Source of the DNA: Umezawaea beigongshangensis | Lineage (GTDB): Bacteria > Actinomycetota > Actinomycetes > Mycobacteriales > Pseudonocardiaceae | Direction of reading: 5' to 3' | Length of the DNA: 64,000 bases | Assembly: GCF_016464305.1 (NCBI RefSeq) | Contig: NZ_JAEIOJ010000004.1 | Coordinates: 62,001-126,000 of the forward strand | Shown: in pieces, positions 47,321 to 57,477 of the stretch | How positions within the stretch are numbered: position 1 is the first letter of the stretch | How the letters are laid out: each line of letters starts with the position of its first letter | The notes under the pieces: generated by a model | The model's database searches: none | What the model was told of the DNA's origin: nothing | Seen by the model: the letters and a program-made list of their open reading frames with translations, nothing else | Translations under genes and position numbers: made by a program

Positions 47321-48109
47321 GTGACCACGCCTCCCCACCAGCCCCCGCCGGGTCAGTCGCCGGGGTTCCCGCCCCGGCCGGGCGGCCAGCAGCCGCAGCA
47401 GCCCTGGGGGCCGCCTCCCGGTGCGCCGCCGCAGCCGCAGTGGGGGCAGCAGCAGCCGTGGGTCGCCACTCCGCCGCAGGGAGCGCCCCCGCAGGACTGG
47501 AACCAGCAGAACCAGGGCTGGGCGCAGCAGCGACCGGGGCAGTACCCCGGCGGTCAGCACCCGGCGGGGCAGGTCCCCGGCGGGCAGCGACCCGCGTCCG
47601 GAGGCGGCCGGAAGCTCGCCCTCGCCGGAGTCGGCGTGATCGTGCTGGTGCTCGTGATCGTCGGCTTCAACGTCTGGGGCACCGGCGCGGGCGCCGCGAA
47701 GGCGGGCGAGTGCGTGAAGGTCACCAGCGCCAGCGCGTCGGACGCCGACGCGGAGAAGGTCGACTGCTCGGCACCGGACGCGTCCTACGAGGTGGCCGTG
47801 AACCTGGACAGCCGCACCGCGTCCTGCCCGGACGGCGACTACGCCGAGTACAGCCAGAAGGGCCGCCGCAGCAACGGGTACCGGCTGTGCCTGATGCTCA
47901 ACGCCTCGGTGGGCGACTGCTTCACCGAGTCCGGCAGCACCGTCTTCGGCAGGACCGACAAGTCGGCCTGCACGTCGTCGTCCACGTTCAAGGTCGTCGA
48001 GGTGCTCGACCGCCGGGACGAGGCCGGTTGCCCGAACGAGGAGGGCGCTCTCGGCGTGCTCACCTACTCGCAGCCCCCGACGACGCTCTGCCTCGGCGAG
48101 CCCGTCTGA
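47321..48109 (+). CDS. Membrane-anchored LppU/SCO3897-like protein with Pro/Gln-rich cytoplasmic tail (paralogue 2)
   Basis: 262 residues: about 95 N-terminal residues rich in Pro, Gln and Gly, a membrane helix (about 100-118), and a Cys-rich domain with the same Cys order as paralogue 1 (GECVKV, VDCSAP, ASCPD, RLCLML, GDCFTE, SACTSS, AGCPN, TLCLG). It is a tandem duplicate that gained a disordered inner tail. GTG at 47321 follows AGAGGA. Confidence 0.78.
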   Translation: MTTPPHQPPPGQSPGFPPRPGGQQPQQPWGPPPGAPPQPQWGQQQPWVATPPQGAPPQDWNQQNQGWAQQRPGQYPGGQHPAGQVPGGQRPASGGGRKLALAGVGVIVLVLVIVGFNVWGTGAGAAKAGECVKVTSASASDADAEKVDCSAPDASYEVAVNLDSRTASCPDGDYAEYSQKGRRSNGYRLCLMLNASVGDCFTESGSTVFGRTDKSACTSSSTFKVVEVLDRRDEAGCPNEEGALGVLTYSQPPTTLCLGEPV

Positions 48110-48110
48110 C

Positions 48111-48150
48111 GCCGTGGCGGGCGGCCGCTCCAGCGGCCACCCGCCACGGC
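48111..48150. terminator. Bidirectional hairpin terminator
   Basis: 11-bp outer stem (48111-48121 with 48140-48150), one mismatch, and a 7-bp inner stem with a 2-base loop, between convergent genes. Confidence 0.85.
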
Positions 48151-48158
48151 GGTGATCG

Positions 48159-49151
48159 TCAGCTCCGGGCGTCCGGCGGGATCAGCGACTGCACGTCCAA
48201 GCGGTTGGGGAGCACCTTCTCGTCCAGCATCATGTCCGCGACGCGCTGGAGGCGGACCGGGCTGAGCGACAGCGGGAAGGTGCCGACCGACACCAGCGCG
48301 GCGGTCTGCTGGTCGAGGTCCATGTACTCGCGCAGCGAGTCCTGCACGCTGATCTTGTCCGTCGACGCGAGCTGCTGCGCCTGCTGGAGGACCGACCGGA
48401 AGACCCTCAGCGTCTCGGGGTTCTCGTCGGCGAACTTCTTCGACGACGCGTAGCCGGACATCGGGAAGTCCACCGTCGGGCCGCGCGCGGTGTCGGTCAC
48501 GATCTTCGCGCCGATGCTCGTCTGCACCCTGGTGATGTACGGCTCGATCATCCACGCGGCGTCGACCGTGCCCGAGTTCAGCGCGTCCGCCATCTGGTCG
48601 AACGGCATCTCGTTCGCGACGATCCGGCCCTTCTCCACGCCGGCGGTGCCCAGCACCGCCTTGGTCGTGAGCATGCCGACGTCCTGGTCGTCCGGCACCG
48701 CGATCCTCGGGTTCGCGTCGTCCGACGGCCCGTTGTAGGGCGAGCTCGGCCCGGCGACGAGGGCCATCGTGTTGCTGCCGGCCTGGTACGCCTCGCCCTG
48801 GATCTGAAGCTCCTTGCCGTCGTTGCCGATGGCGCGGAACAGGTTGACGTGGCTCGCCCAGGCGACGTCCAGCGTCGTGTCGAGCTGGTTGATCCCCTCC
48901 AGCTCGCTGCTCTCGTCGACCAGGTCGACGGTGAGCCCGGCCCGTTCGAACAGGCCCTGCTCCTTGGCGATCTGCAACGGGGCCACGTCGACGACCTGGA
49001 GGTAGCCGACGCGCAGCGTGTTGCGCTCCATCTGCGGGTTCTCGCCGTCACCGGACCCCGGCAGCAGGCTGCAACCGGCGCTCGCGGTGAGGGTGGCGAC
49101 GCTCGCGAGAATCGCGGCGGCACGTCGCAGAACATGCGCTCGGGTAGCCAT
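48159..49151 (-). CDS. NMT1/SsuA-type ABC substrate-binding lipoprotein
   Basis: 330 residues. Lipoprotein signal peptide ending at the lipobox SAGC, then a type-2 periplasmic-binding fold (LRVGYLQVVDVAPLQIAKEQGLFERAGLTVDLVD, TLDVAWASHVNLF). This family carries nitrate, sulfonates, taurine or thiamine-precursor ligands. No permease or ATPase genes are adjacent, so it is an orphan binding protein. Its neighbour across the divergent region is a NIT-domain conservon sensor, but a link is speculative. Confidence 0.82.
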   Translation of the reverse strand: MATRAHVLRRAAAILASVATLTASAGCSLLPGSGDGENPQMERNTLRVGYLQVVDVAPLQIAKEQGLFERAGLTVDLVDESSELEGINQLDTTLDVAWASHVNLFRAIGNDGKELQIQGEAYQAGSNTMALVAGPSSPYNGPSDDANPRIAVPDDQDVGMLTTKAVLGTAGVEKGRIVANEMPFDQMADALNSGTVDAAWMIEPYITRVQTSIGAKIVTDTARGPTVDFPMSGYASSKKFADENPETLRVFRSVLQQAQQLASTDKISVQDSLREYMDLDQQTAALVSVGTFPLSLSPVRLQRVADMMLDEKVLPNRLDVQSLIPPDARS

Positions 49152-49640
49152 GAAACCTCTCGCCTGCTGTCCTCGGGTGAGTCGAGTTGGTGGGTGACGG
49201 TCGCCACAGGTCATAATGATCGAGGTCCGAAACGGAGCAACGGTCGTGGTGGGGCGTACCGACAACCGGGGATGTTAACCACCCGGACGTGTGAAACGAC
49301 AGCCCATGTCGATACGGTCCGTGCTTCCAGAGGCTTCCCCGGAGCGGAATTGCCCATTACGCTCCCCGCCGGGTGGCACAAGGTCCAAGCGGACCATCGT
49401 GCCCCGGTCCGGGGGTGGTGGGGTGTCGAACCGACGTCGCCGCTCCGGGGCTGCAGTTCGGCCCGATTTTCGAGTCCAAGCTTCGGTCCAGGGGGAGTGG
49501 CCGGGGACACTGCTGCCGGAAGAGGAAGCACCAGGGTGGCCCGACGAGAAAGAGGTCCCAGCCAGACCGGCGTGGGGTTGTCACCGCGTTCCGGAAGGCC
49601 CGAATCGGGTGACGGGTTGGCTGCGCCGAGTGATGGAAAC
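49152..49640. other. 489-bp divergent intergenic region
   Basis: Lies between the binding-protein gene and the conservon. No convincing ORF or large repeat is seen; it presumably holds both promoters. Confidence 0.5.
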
Positions 49641-52600
49641 GTGACTGAGTCAACCGGGTACGGCACGACCGACGTGCGTGAGAAGAGCTCGACCAGCACC
49701 GACGAGGCACGGAGGTCCCGCGCTGCGACGTGGCGCCTGAAGAACTGGCGTCTGCGCACCAAGTTGTTCGCGGTGCTCGCCATTCCGACCATCTGCGCTC
49801 TCGCGCTGGGCGGACTGCGCGTCTACACCGATCTCGACGAGGCCGAAGGTCTCGCGCAGCTCGCCAACCAGGTTCGCCTGGAGGACGCCGTGGGCGACCT
49901 CGTGCAGCAGCTCCAGCGCGAGCGCGACCTGAGCGCGGACTACGTCGCGTCCGGCAGGAGGGTCGAGCGCATCGTGCTCGACCGCCAGCTCAAGCGGGTG
50001 AACGACGCGCAGGCGGAGCTGGACGACAGGATCTCCGAACTGAGCGGCGACCTGGACCCGGTGGTGGCCGAGCGCTACCGCAGGGCCTCGGACCAGCTCG
50101 CGCGGCTGAACAGCCTGCGCACCGCGGTGATCGACACCAGCTACCCCTCGGAGGCCGTGCTGCGCACGTACTCCGAGTCGGTGGAGAGCCTGCTCGACCT
50201 CGGTGAGCAGGCCATCGCGGACATCGACGACCCGGTTCTGGTGCGACTGCACCTCGCGACGAACGCCATCGCGCGCATCAAGGAGCAGGAGTCCCGCAAG
50301 CGCGGCATCCTCCTCGACGTCTTCCAGCGCCAGCAGTTCATCGGCGACCAGGAGCGTCAGCTCCTCGCCGCGGACGCCGAGCTGGACGCCGCGCGCAACG
50401 ACTTCCGCAAGTCGGCGACCGCGGAGCAGGCCAGGATCTACGACGACACCGTCATCGGTCTCGTCGTCGACAACGCGCACGACATGCAGGAAGCGGCCCT
50501 GAGCCGGGTCCAGACCGGGAACGACGACTTCTCGGCGCTGTCGCCCAAGGACTGGGACATCGCGTCCACCCTGACGGTGAACCTGACCCGCGACGTCGAG
50601 AGCCTGCTGCTGGAGCAGTTGCAGACGGACTCCGACGACAAGGCCGCCGCCGCACGCGCCCGCGCCTTCCAGGACTCCGCACTGGTGCTGGGCGCACTGG
50701 CACTGGCGCTCGTCATGGCGCTGTTCGTGGCCCGCTCCATCCTCGGCCCGCTGCGCATCCTGCGCCGCACGGCCCTGGAGGTCGCGGACCACGGTCTGCC
50801 GGACGCGGTCGAGAGGATTCTCGCCGACCCGAACCCGCAGGAGGCGTCCAAGGGCGCCATCGCCCCGGTGCCCGTGCACACGAGGGAAGAGGTCGGTCAG
50901 GTCGCGAGGGCGTTCGACGCGGTCCACGGCGAGGCGGTCCGCCTGGCGGCCCAGCAGGCCCTGCTGCGCGACAACGTCAACGCCATGTTCGTCAACCTCT
51001 CCCGCCGCAGCCAGGCGCTCGTCGAGCGCCAGCTGAACCTGATCGACCGGCTGGAGCAGGACGAGCAGGACCCGGACCAGCTCGCGAGCCTGTTCGAGCT
51101 CGACCACCTCGCAACCCGCATGCGCCGCAACAGCGAGAACCTGCTGGTCCTCTCCGGCACGGACCTCTCCCGGCGCCTCACCAGGCCGGTCCCGGCCGCC
51201 GAGGTGCTCGGCGCCGCGGTCTCCGAGGTCGAGCAGTACGCCCGCGTGCAGGTCGGCCAGACCCCGGAGCTCACCGTCCAGGGTCGCGCCGTCAACGACC
51301 TCGTGCACCTCATCGCCGAGCTGCTGGACAACGCCACGGCGTTCTCCGACCCGGTGACGAAGGTCACGGTCCGCACGGCCCGCACCCGCAAGGGCGAGCT
51401 GGCGGTCGAGATCCACGACCGCGGCGTGGGCATGGGCGACCAGGAGATCGTCGACGCGAACGAGCGACTGGCCGACCCGCCGGACGTCGACGTCGCGGTC
51501 TCCCGCCGCATGGGCCTGTACGTGGTCGCGCGGCTGGCCAAGCGGCACGACATCAAGGTGCGGCTGCGGGCGAACGACGACATCGAGGGCGGCACCACCG
51601 CGCTCGTGATCGTGCCGGACACGCTGGTCGCGATGCCGGGCGCGAGCCCGCAGCCGATGGTCCAGCCGGAGCCGACCGCCGACTACAGCCACCCCGCGCA
51701 GCGGGCCAGCGGCATCGCCGGCGCGTTCACCAGCGCCGTGCCGAGGCTGGACGACCAGCCGAGCTTCCCGGCCCAGCCGGAGTTCCCGGTCAGCGTCGTG
51801 CAGAGCACCAACGGCTCGGCGACCGGCAGCTTCCCCGTCTTCGCGGAGACGCCGCAGGAGATCTCGCAGCCCTGGCTGCCGGTGTCCGGCGACGAGCTGG
51901 AGCAGTCGGGCGTCACCCCGCTGGAGCGGTCCGGCGTGAACGAGCTGCCGGAGCCGCAGGGCTCCTTCGGCGAGCCGACGCTGTTCACCGCCTACGAGGA
52001 CCGCGGCGAGGACGCCGACGCGCCCTACGAGCAGGGCTTCGAGACGACGCAGTTCGCGCCGGCTCTCGGCCTGGACCAGGGGCTCGACCAGGGCGTGCAG
52101 CGCAACGGCACCTCCGACGCGGCCCGTGTCCAGCAGCGGGACGACGCTCCGACCGAGCGGCTGCCGATATACGAGGCCGTGCTGTCCCAGTGGTTCCAGG
52201 CCGTGGGCGGCGAGACCTCCGCGTCCACCGCACAGGCCGTGCCTCCCGCAGCGGAGCCGCAGGAGACCGCCGCCCCCGCACGGGAGGAGAAGCCGCTGCC
52301 GACGCGCAAGCCGAAGCCGGTGCCCGCCGTGGCACCCACCACGCAGGAGACGGTGCTGCCGTCGCGTCCGGAACCCGCGGCGAGCAGCGGATCGACCTCC
52401 GGGTCGTCCCTGCCGAAGCGGACCCCGGAGAGCAGGGCACCGGAGACCCGCGTCCCCGAGCCCGAGCCCGAGCCCGTCACCCCGGAGCCCACCGCTCCGG
52501 AACCCGTGCAGGAGCCCGTCGCTCGCGAGCGGGCGGAATTCCCCGAGCGGGCGGCGCGTTCAGCTGAGTCGGCGTGGCAGTCGCCCGCCGACGAGGGCTG

Positions 52601-52877
52601 GCACGCTGCTCAGGCGCTGCTGAGCAAGGCACCGGAGAGCAAGACGCCGGCGGGTCTGCCCAAGCGGACCCCGAAGGCGCAGCTCGTGCCCGGTTCAGCA
52701 GCACCGAAGCCGCAGTCGGCGCAGCAAGTGCAGCGGCCTCCGCTGCCCCCGCGGTCGCCAGATGCGATCCGCGGCCGGATGTCGAGCCTCCAACAGGGGG
52801 TCCGCCGTGGCCGGCACGCTTTGATCGACGCATACGCTGGTGACCAGTCCAGCCGGCAAGACGAGGAGCAGGAGTGA
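49641..52877 (+). CDS. Conservon sensor, histidine-kinase-like with NIT domain (CvnA)
   Basis: 1078 residues. TM helix 1 at about 40-60 ([20 protein letters not shown]), an extracytoplasmic nitrate/nitrite-sensing (NIT) domain (about 70-330), TM2 (about 345-365), HAMP, and a kinase-like region with a degenerate H-box ([27 protein letters not shown]), then N and G boxes ([17 protein letters not shown]). A disordered Pro/Glu-rich tail of about 400 residues follows. Conservon sensors signal through partner GTPases rather than by classic phosphotransfer. GTG at 49641. Confidence 0.9.
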   Translation: MTESTGYGTTDVREKSSTSTDEARRSRAATWRLKNWRLRTKLFAVLAIPTICALALGGLRVYTDLDEAEGLAQLANQVRLEDAVGDLVQQLQRERDLSADYVASGRRVERIVLDRQLKRVNDAQAELDDRISELSGDLDPVVAERYRRASDQLARLNSLRTAVIDTSYPSEAVLRTYSESVESLLDLGEQAIADIDDPVLVRLHLATNAIARIKEQESRKRGILLDVFQRQQFIGDQERQLLAADAELDAARNDFRKSATAEQARIYDDTVIGLVVDNAHDMQEAALSRVQTGNDDFSALSPKDWDIASTLTVNLTRDVESLLLEQLQTDSDDKAAAARARAFQDSALVLGALALALVMALFVARSILGPLRILRRTALEVADHGLPDAVERILADPNPQEASKGAIAPVPVHTREEVGQVARAFDAVHGEAVRLAAQQALLRDNVNAMFVNLSRRSQALVERQLNLIDRLEQDEQDPDQLASLFELDHLATRMRRNSENLLVLSGTDLSRRLTRPVPAAEVLGAAVSEVEQYARVQVGQTPELTVQGRAVNDLVHLIAELLDNATAFSDPVTKVTVRTARTRKGELAVEIHDRGVGMGDQEIVDANERLADPPDVDVAVSRRMGLYVVARLAKRHDIKVRLRANDDIEGGTTALVIVPDTLVAMPGASPQPMVQPEPTADYSHPAQRASGIAGAFTSAVPRLDDQPSFPAQPEFPVSVVQSTNGSATGSFPVFAETPQEISQPWLPVSGDELEQSGVTPLERSGVNELPEPQGSFGEPTLFTAYEDRGEDADAPYEQGFETTQFAPALGLDQGLDQGVQRNGTSDAARVQQRDDAPTERLPIYEAVLSQWFQAVGGETSASTAQAVPPAAEPQETAAPAREEKPLPTRKPKPVPAVAPTTQETVLPSRPEPAASSGSTSGSSLPKRTPESRAPETRVPEPEPEPVTPEPTAPEPVQEPVARERAEFPERAARSAESAWQSPADEGWHAAQALLSKAPESKTPAGLPKRTPKAQLVPGSAAPKPQSAQQVQRPPLPPRSPDAIRGRMSSLQQGVRRGRHALIDAYAGDQSSRQDEEQE

Positions 52878-53293
52878 CGACCGCAGCGCAGCCAGGCACC
52901 TTTGGTTGGCTTATCACCGACTTCGTGCGTCGGGTTCCCGGCGTTGCACACGCCGTCGTCGTGTCGGCGGACGGCTTGCTGCTCGCCGGCTCGCAGGGCC
53001 TGCCACGTGACCGCGCAGAACAGCTCTCGGCCGTGGCATCCGGTCTCGTCAGCCTCACGGCCGGCGCGGCCAGGTGCTTCGAGGCCGGGGTCGTGAACCA
53101 GACCGTGGTCGAGATGGAACGGGGTTACCTGTTCCTGATGTCCATCAGCGACGGTTCGTGCCTCGCCGTCCTGGCGGCACCCAACTGTGACATCGGTCTG
53201 GTTGCCTACGAGATGACACTGCTGGTCGAGAGAGTCGGCCAGCAGCTCACCCCGGAGCTGCGTGCCCAGCTCCAGGGTGTGGTTCGCCGGTAG
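52874..53293 (+). CDS. Roadblock/LC7 protein (CvnB)
   Basis: 139 residues, roadblock/LC7 fold ([29 protein letters not shown]). Such proteins act as GTPase-activating or scaffold partners of the MglA-like GTPase. The GTG overlaps the cvnA stop (GTGA). Confidence 0.93.
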   Translation: MTTAAQPGTFGWLITDFVRRVPGVAHAVVVSADGLLLAGSQGLPRDRAEQLSAVASGLVSLTAGAARCFEAGVVNQTVVEMERGYLFLMSISDGSCLAVLAAPNCDIGLVAYEMTLLVERVGQQLTPELRAQLQGVVRR

Positions 53294-53323
53294 TCGTCCG
53301 ATGACCGCGGGGGTGACTAGTAA

Positions 53324-54094
53324 ATGGCTGAACGCCCTGGCGCCGGTGGCCGTCGCTTCGGTAGGAACTTCAACTACCAGGAGTGGGCGGGCGGCGGCTT
53401 CCAGTTCGACGAGCCCGATGCTGGCCCCGCAGAGGACGAGAACGCCGGAAGCGCACGCAACACGTGGCACGAAGAGCCCGAGCACGCCGAGGGCGCAGGG
53501 GTCAGAGGCGCACGGGTCGAGGGCACAGGGCAGGGGCTAGACGACATGTCTCAGCGTGAGGTGAACGATTCGTCGTACGACTACGACGACGTCCCGAACC
53601 GGTTCGACATCGACGGGTACGGCAGCGGGCTGTTCGGTGGTCCCGGTGCCGACCTGTTCGGTACGCACGATCTGCCCAGCAGCGTGCCGGAGCAGACGCC
53701 GTACACGACCGGCCCCCAGCCGGTCGTTCGGCGCGAGGAGAACCCGGCCGCGGAGTCCGGGTCGCTGGTGCGTCCCTACACGCGTACCGGTGGCCGCACC
53801 CGACCGGACTACGATCTGGCGATCGAGGCACTGGTGTCCACCAGTGAGCGAGGGCTGGAACGTGATGCGGCGGTGCTCCCGGAGCACCGGTCGATCTGCG
53901 GGTTGTGCATCGACACCCGTTCGGTCGCCGAGATCGCCGCACTCATGCGACTGCCCCTCGGGGTCGCCCGGGTGCTCATCGGGGACATGGCCGGTGCTGG
54001 ATTGGTTTTGATTCACCAGGGTGGCTTGGTCGTGGGGGACAGGCCTTCCATTGATTTCCTTGAGAGGGTGCTCAGTGGGCTTCGCAGGCTCTAG
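53324..54094 (+). CDS. DUF742 protein with long N-terminal extension (CvnC)
   Basis: 256 residues. The DUF742 domain (about 145-256, SLVRPYTRTGGRTRPDYDLAIEALV ... EHRSICGLCIDTRSVAEIAALMRLPLGVARVLIGDMAGAGLV) is a winged-helix-like fold. The first 140 residues are acidic and disordered, longer than usual. Acts between roadblock protein and GTPase in conservons. Confidence 0.9.
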   Translation: MAERPGAGGRRFGRNFNYQEWAGGGFQFDEPDAGPAEDENAGSARNTWHEEPEHAEGAGVRGARVEGTGQGLDDMSQREVNDSSYDYDDVPNRFDIDGYGSGLFGGPGADLFGTHDLPSSVPEQTPYTTGPQPVVRREENPAAESGSLVRPYTRTGGRTRPDYDLAIEALVSTSERGLERDAAVLPEHRSICGLCIDTRSVAEIAALMRLPLGVARVLIGDMAGAGLVLIHQGGLVVGDRPSIDFLERVLSGLRRL

Positions 54095-54677
54095 TCCCCA
54101 GGCCGAGGGCGTACGGAAGCCGACGACCTCCGCGAAGATCGTGGTGGCTGGTGGCTTCGGCGTGGGCAAGACGACGTTCGTCGGCTCGGTGTCCGAGATC
54201 GTTCCGTTGACCACGGAGGCGGTGATGACCGAGGCGAGTGCGGGCGTGGACGACCTGTCCGCGACGCCGAACAAGGTCACCACGACCGTGGCGATGGACT
54301 TCGGTCGTGTCTCGCTCGACCAGGACCTGATCCTGTACCTGTTCGGTACGCCGGGTCAGCACAGGTTCTGGTTCATGTGGGACGACCTCGTGCGCGGCGC
54401 GATCGGCGCGATCGTGCTGGTCGACACCCGCCGTCTCGCCGACGCGTTCGCCTCGATCGACTTCTTCGACGACCGGCAGCTGCCGTACGTGGTCGGGGTG
54501 AACTGCTTCGACGGTTTGCTCCACCACCGCATCGAGGACGTCCGAGAGGCGCTGACCATCGACCAGTCGGTCCCGATCGTCACGTGCGACGCGCGGAACC
54601 GGCAGTCGACCAAGCAGACGCTGATCACGTTGGTGGAACACGCCATGCGGCAGTGGATGTCCGTCCGCGCGGGCTGA
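54075..54677 (+). CDS. Small Ras/MglA-like GTPase (CvnD)
   Basis: 200 residues. P loop GGFGVGKTT (G1), then TVAMDFGRVSL and LFGTPGQHRFWFMW (G3), GVNCFDG in place of the usual NKxD (G4). It is the output GTPase of the conservon. The GTG at 54075 overlaps the DUF742 gene by 20 bp. Confidence 0.92.
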   Translation: MGFAGSSPQAEGVRKPTTSAKIVVAGGFGVGKTTFVGSVSEIVPLTTEAVMTEASAGVDDLSATPNKVTTTVAMDFGRVSLDQDLILYLFGTPGQHRFWFMWDDLVRGAIGAIVLVDTRRLADAFASIDFFDDRQLPYVVGVNCFDGLLHHRIEDVREALTIDQSVPIVTCDARNRQSTKQTLITLVEHAMRQWMSVRAG

Positions 54678-54695
54678 CGCGGAACCGCACGAACC

Positions 54696-54731
54696 CCGAG
54701 GGGCCGCTCCGACACCGGAGCGGCCCCTCGG
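54696..54731. terminator. Hairpin terminator of the conservon
   Basis: Perfect 16-bp stem with loop ACAC, 18 bp after the cvnD stop. Confidence 0.88.
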
Positions 54732-54819
54732 CGTCGTGCCGGGTCGTGCGTCCGAGGTCTAGTCCGGCGGGGGCCGCCCCGGCACGGCCGGTGCCGGGCA
54801 CGGACCTCCGGAACGCGGC

Positions 54820-57084
54820 CTAGTCGTCGACGAGCGCGACGGACGTGATCCGGTGCAGGGGGAAGCGGCGCACCTCGCCGTAGCTCACGTCCACGCCCTC
54901 CAGGACCCCGCCGCCGACGATCTGCGGCCGGACGACCCGCTCGGCGGCCGTGCCGTGCGAGTCGACGAAGCCGACCAGCACACCGCGCTGTTCCCGCGCG
55001 GCCCGCTGGAGCAGCGCGAGCGTCGCGGACGGGCCGGAGCCGAGGTTGGCCGGCACGGACACCCGCGTGCCGCGCGGCGTGCTCGCCGCCCGGTCACCGG
55101 CCCGCACGAGCCGCACCAGCTCGGAGAGCTGCTCGTCGCTCGCCGGGGGCGGTGAGACGGCCCGGCGGGCGCGGTTGCGGCCGGTGATCCGCCTGCCGCC
55201 GGGGCGCAGGTCCAGGACGCGGCCGTCCGGTCCCTCGGCCGACGGGGAGAACCCGGCGGCGCGCAGGGTGTCCAGCACGTCGGCCAGCGGGAGCGGGCCG
55301 ACCAGCACGGTCGGGGCGATCCGGCGCAGTTCGAGCCGTTCGGCGATCGGGTGGGCGAGCACCTCGGCGATCAGCACGGGGTCGTCGCAGCGCAGGAACG
55401 CGCCGGCCGCTCCGCCGCGCAACCGGCCGTGCTTGCGGGCCGCGTCGTCGATCAGGTACGTCAGGGACTGCGGCACGGGCGTGCGCGAGCGGCTGCGGAA
55501 CAGCTCCTGGAGCTCGGCCGCCGTGCGTCCGGAGTCCAGGGCGCGGCGCACGGAGTTCTCGCTCACCCGGTACACCGTGGCGCCCCCGGCCGACTCGACG
55601 TCGGCGACGGCGGCCATGTCCTCGGCCAGCTCCGGCTCCAGCCGTCCGGGGGCCACCACGGTGAGGTCGGCCTGCACGAAGACGTGGTCGACCGGCTCGG
55701 GCAGCGCGTCGGCGAGCTGCTTGGCCGCCGGGCCGGGGCCCTGGTCGAGCAGCACCCGCCCGGCGCTGGTGGCCGCGCCGAGGGCGACGACGGCGAACGC
55801 GGTCGCCTCCTCGACGGTCCAGGCCACCAGTTCGTCGCGCAGCCGCCCGCCGCGCCGGGGCGCGCGCCAGGCGAGCACGGCGGCCAGCTCCCCGGTGCTC
55901 GGCGCGGCCGTGCCCGGCTCCAGCGCGGCCAGCGCCTCCAGCACGCGCCTGCGGTCGCGGGAGGCGCCGGGGTGGCGCAGCTCGTCGGCGAGGGGGTTGA
56001 GCAGCCGGTCGCGGTCGTCGCGCCGCCCGACGAGGCCGGGCAGCCGCGGCAGGTCCAGCCAGGCGGCGGCGAGCGCGGCCCAGCGCTGCTCCACGGGCGT
56101 CAGCAGCCACGCGTCGGCCTGCGTCGTGGGAACCCACTCGGGGTCGGTGCCCTCGCTGTCGGCGATCAGCCCGGCGTGCACGGCCACCTCGACGAGCAGC
56201 GCGGCCCGCCGCTCGTCGGCGTCCAGGTCCCTGGCGAGCTTGCGCAGCTCGCGCACGCCCAGGCCCCCGGAGCGCAGCACGGCGGGCGGGTCCTCCGACC
56301 AGCTCGCGACGAGCGTCTCGGTGTGCCGGAGCACCTCCAGCGCCTCCCCGGCGCCCGTGGCGTCCACGGTGGCGGGGTTCAGCGACGTGGTCCGCAGCGG
56401 CGGCTCGGTGACCTTGATCTCACCCATGGGGTGCGCGCCGCGCAGCGCCACGCCGATCTCGCGCGGCAGCTCGACGGTGGACGGGTCGCGGCGCAGCAGC
56501 ACCTCGCGCGCCAGGAGCCGCTGCACGGGCGTCTCCGCGCGTTCCAGGGGCACGATCAGGGCCGCGTCCCGCGTCTGGCCGATCGGCTGACCGGAGGCCA
56601 GCGCCTCCAGCACCCGCCGCTCGCCCTCGTCGAGCCCGTCGACCAGTTCGGTGACGTTCGTCTCGGCGAGCTTCGGGGAGGAGCGGCCCAGGCCGCCGGG
56701 GAAGCGCGGCACCGCCTCGCGGGCGGCGGGCGGCACGCACAGCACGTCGTCGGCCCCCCAGACCAGGGCGCGGGAGCGCAGGGTCGCGACCGCCTGCTTG
56801 ACCTGCTTCGCCCGCACGTCCCGGCCGAGCACCGCGGTCGCCGCCCGCAGCGGCACCGGGTCCACGTCGGCGTCCAGGACCAGCAGGGACTCCAGCACCG
56901 ACAGCGTGAACGTGTCGAGGTCCTCGCAGGCCCGCGAGACGGACGCGCGGGTCCCCGTGCGGGTGGCGAGCACGGTGGTGTCCGCGGGAGGCGGCGTGGC
57001 CAGATCGGGCCGTGCGCGCAGCAGCGCCACGAGGGTGGCGTCGTCCTGCGCGCGCAGCCAGTCGGCCAGTGTGGTGCCGGACAT
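54820..57084 (-). CDS. Helicase-associated protein (XPB C-terminal-like, Rv0862c family)
   Basis: 754 residues. Begins TTLADWLRAQDDATLVALLRARPDLATPPPAD, the standard start of this actinobacterial family; winged-helix segments follow and a C-terminal helicase-C-3-like region (VDHVFVQADLTVVAPGRLEPELAEDMAAVADVESAGGATVYRV). A WYL-like beta region ends the protein (RGVLVGFVDSHGTAAERVVRPQIVGGGVLEGVD). It has no Walker motifs. It probably works with the XPB helicase. The frame is open far upstream, but the ATG at 57084 matches the family. Confidence 0.85.
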   Translation of the reverse strand: MSGTTLADWLRAQDDATLVALLRARPDLATPPPADTTVLATRTGTRASVSRACEDLDTFTLSVLESLLVLDADVDPVPLRAATAVLGRDVRAKQVKQAVATLRSRALVWGADDVLCVPPAAREAVPRFPGGLGRSSPKLAETNVTELVDGLDEGERRVLEALASGQPIGQTRDAALIVPLERAETPVQRLLAREVLLRRDPSTVELPREIGVALRGAHPMGEIKVTEPPLRTTSLNPATVDATGAGEALEVLRHTETLVASWSEDPPAVLRSGGLGVRELRKLARDLDADERRAALLVEVAVHAGLIADSEGTDPEWVPTTQADAWLLTPVEQRWAALAAAWLDLPRLPGLVGRRDDRDRLLNPLADELRHPGASRDRRRVLEALAALEPGTAAPSTGELAAVLAWRAPRRGGRLRDELVAWTVEEATAFAVVALGAATSAGRVLLDQGPGPAAKQLADALPEPVDHVFVQADLTVVAPGRLEPELAEDMAAVADVESAGGATVYRVSENSVRRALDSGRTAAELQELFRSRSRTPVPQSLTYLIDDAARKHGRLRGGAAGAFLRCDDPVLIAEVLAHPIAERLELRRIAPTVLVGPLPLADVLDTLRAAGFSPSAEGPDGRVLDLRPGGRRITGRNRARRAVSPPPASDEQLSELVRLVRAGDRAASTPRGTRVSVPANLGSGPSATLALLQRAAREQRGVLVGFVDSHGTAAERVVRPQIVGGGVLEGVDVSYGEVRRFPLHRITSVALVDD

Positions 57085-57159
57085 CTGCACCACGGTATAT
57101 GGCGCTGCCGGAGGTCTGGGGCACACTTGTCCGGACACAGGCACCACCGAGGAGGAATC

Positions 57160-57342
57160 GTGGCGAAGGCACGCCCCGAGCGCATCGACCCCAGCTGGCC
57201 GCAGGCTCCCGAGGGCGAGCACGCGGTGAGCGAGCTCGCGAGCGAGGTGCAGGGCGCGCAGTCCCCGTTCGGGCAGGTCGTGTTCCCGCTCCCCGCCGAC
57301 GAGCTCGGCTACCAGCACCCGAGGACCGAGATCAACAGGTAG
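57160..57342 (+). CDS. Small conserved protein (Rv0863-like position)
   Basis: 60 residues, GTG at 57160 with GGAGGAA upstream. AKARPERIDPSWPQAPEGEHAVSEL and VVFPLPADELGYQHP suggest a conserved small soluble protein. It sits between the Rv0862c-like gene and the moa genes as Rv0863 does in M. tuberculosis. Function unknown. Confidence 0.7.
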   Translation: MAKARPERIDPSWPQAPEGEHAVSELASEVQGAQSPFGQVVFPLPADELGYQHPRTEINR

Positions 57343-57437
57343 TCCTCCCGGCGCGCGCGGCGAGGACGTCCGCACCTCGCCGCGTGCTCCGGACCACACA
57401 TCGAGCCGCCCGCGTTCTGCGAACGGGGCGGGACTAC

Positions 57438-57456
57438 GCTCAAGACCTGCTTGAGC
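57438..57456. promoter_or_regulatory. 7-5-7 inverted repeat upstream of malic enzyme
   Basis: GCTCAAG-ACCTG-CTTGAGC, perfect arms, 22 bp before the ATG. Possible operator or leader hairpin. Confidence 0.45.
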
Positions 57457-57477
57457 TGTGTCGATGTGGGAGGTTCG

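Noticed and set aside
51985-52492. Minus-strand ORFs within the 3' part of cvnA
   Set aside because: The plus frame is continuous and coupled to the roadblock gene; the repetitive Pro/Glu tail produces open shadow frames.
54750-54770. GGTCTAGTCC as a DasR operator after the conservon
   Set aside because: The core palindrome is broken in the right half and no sugar gene is adjacent.
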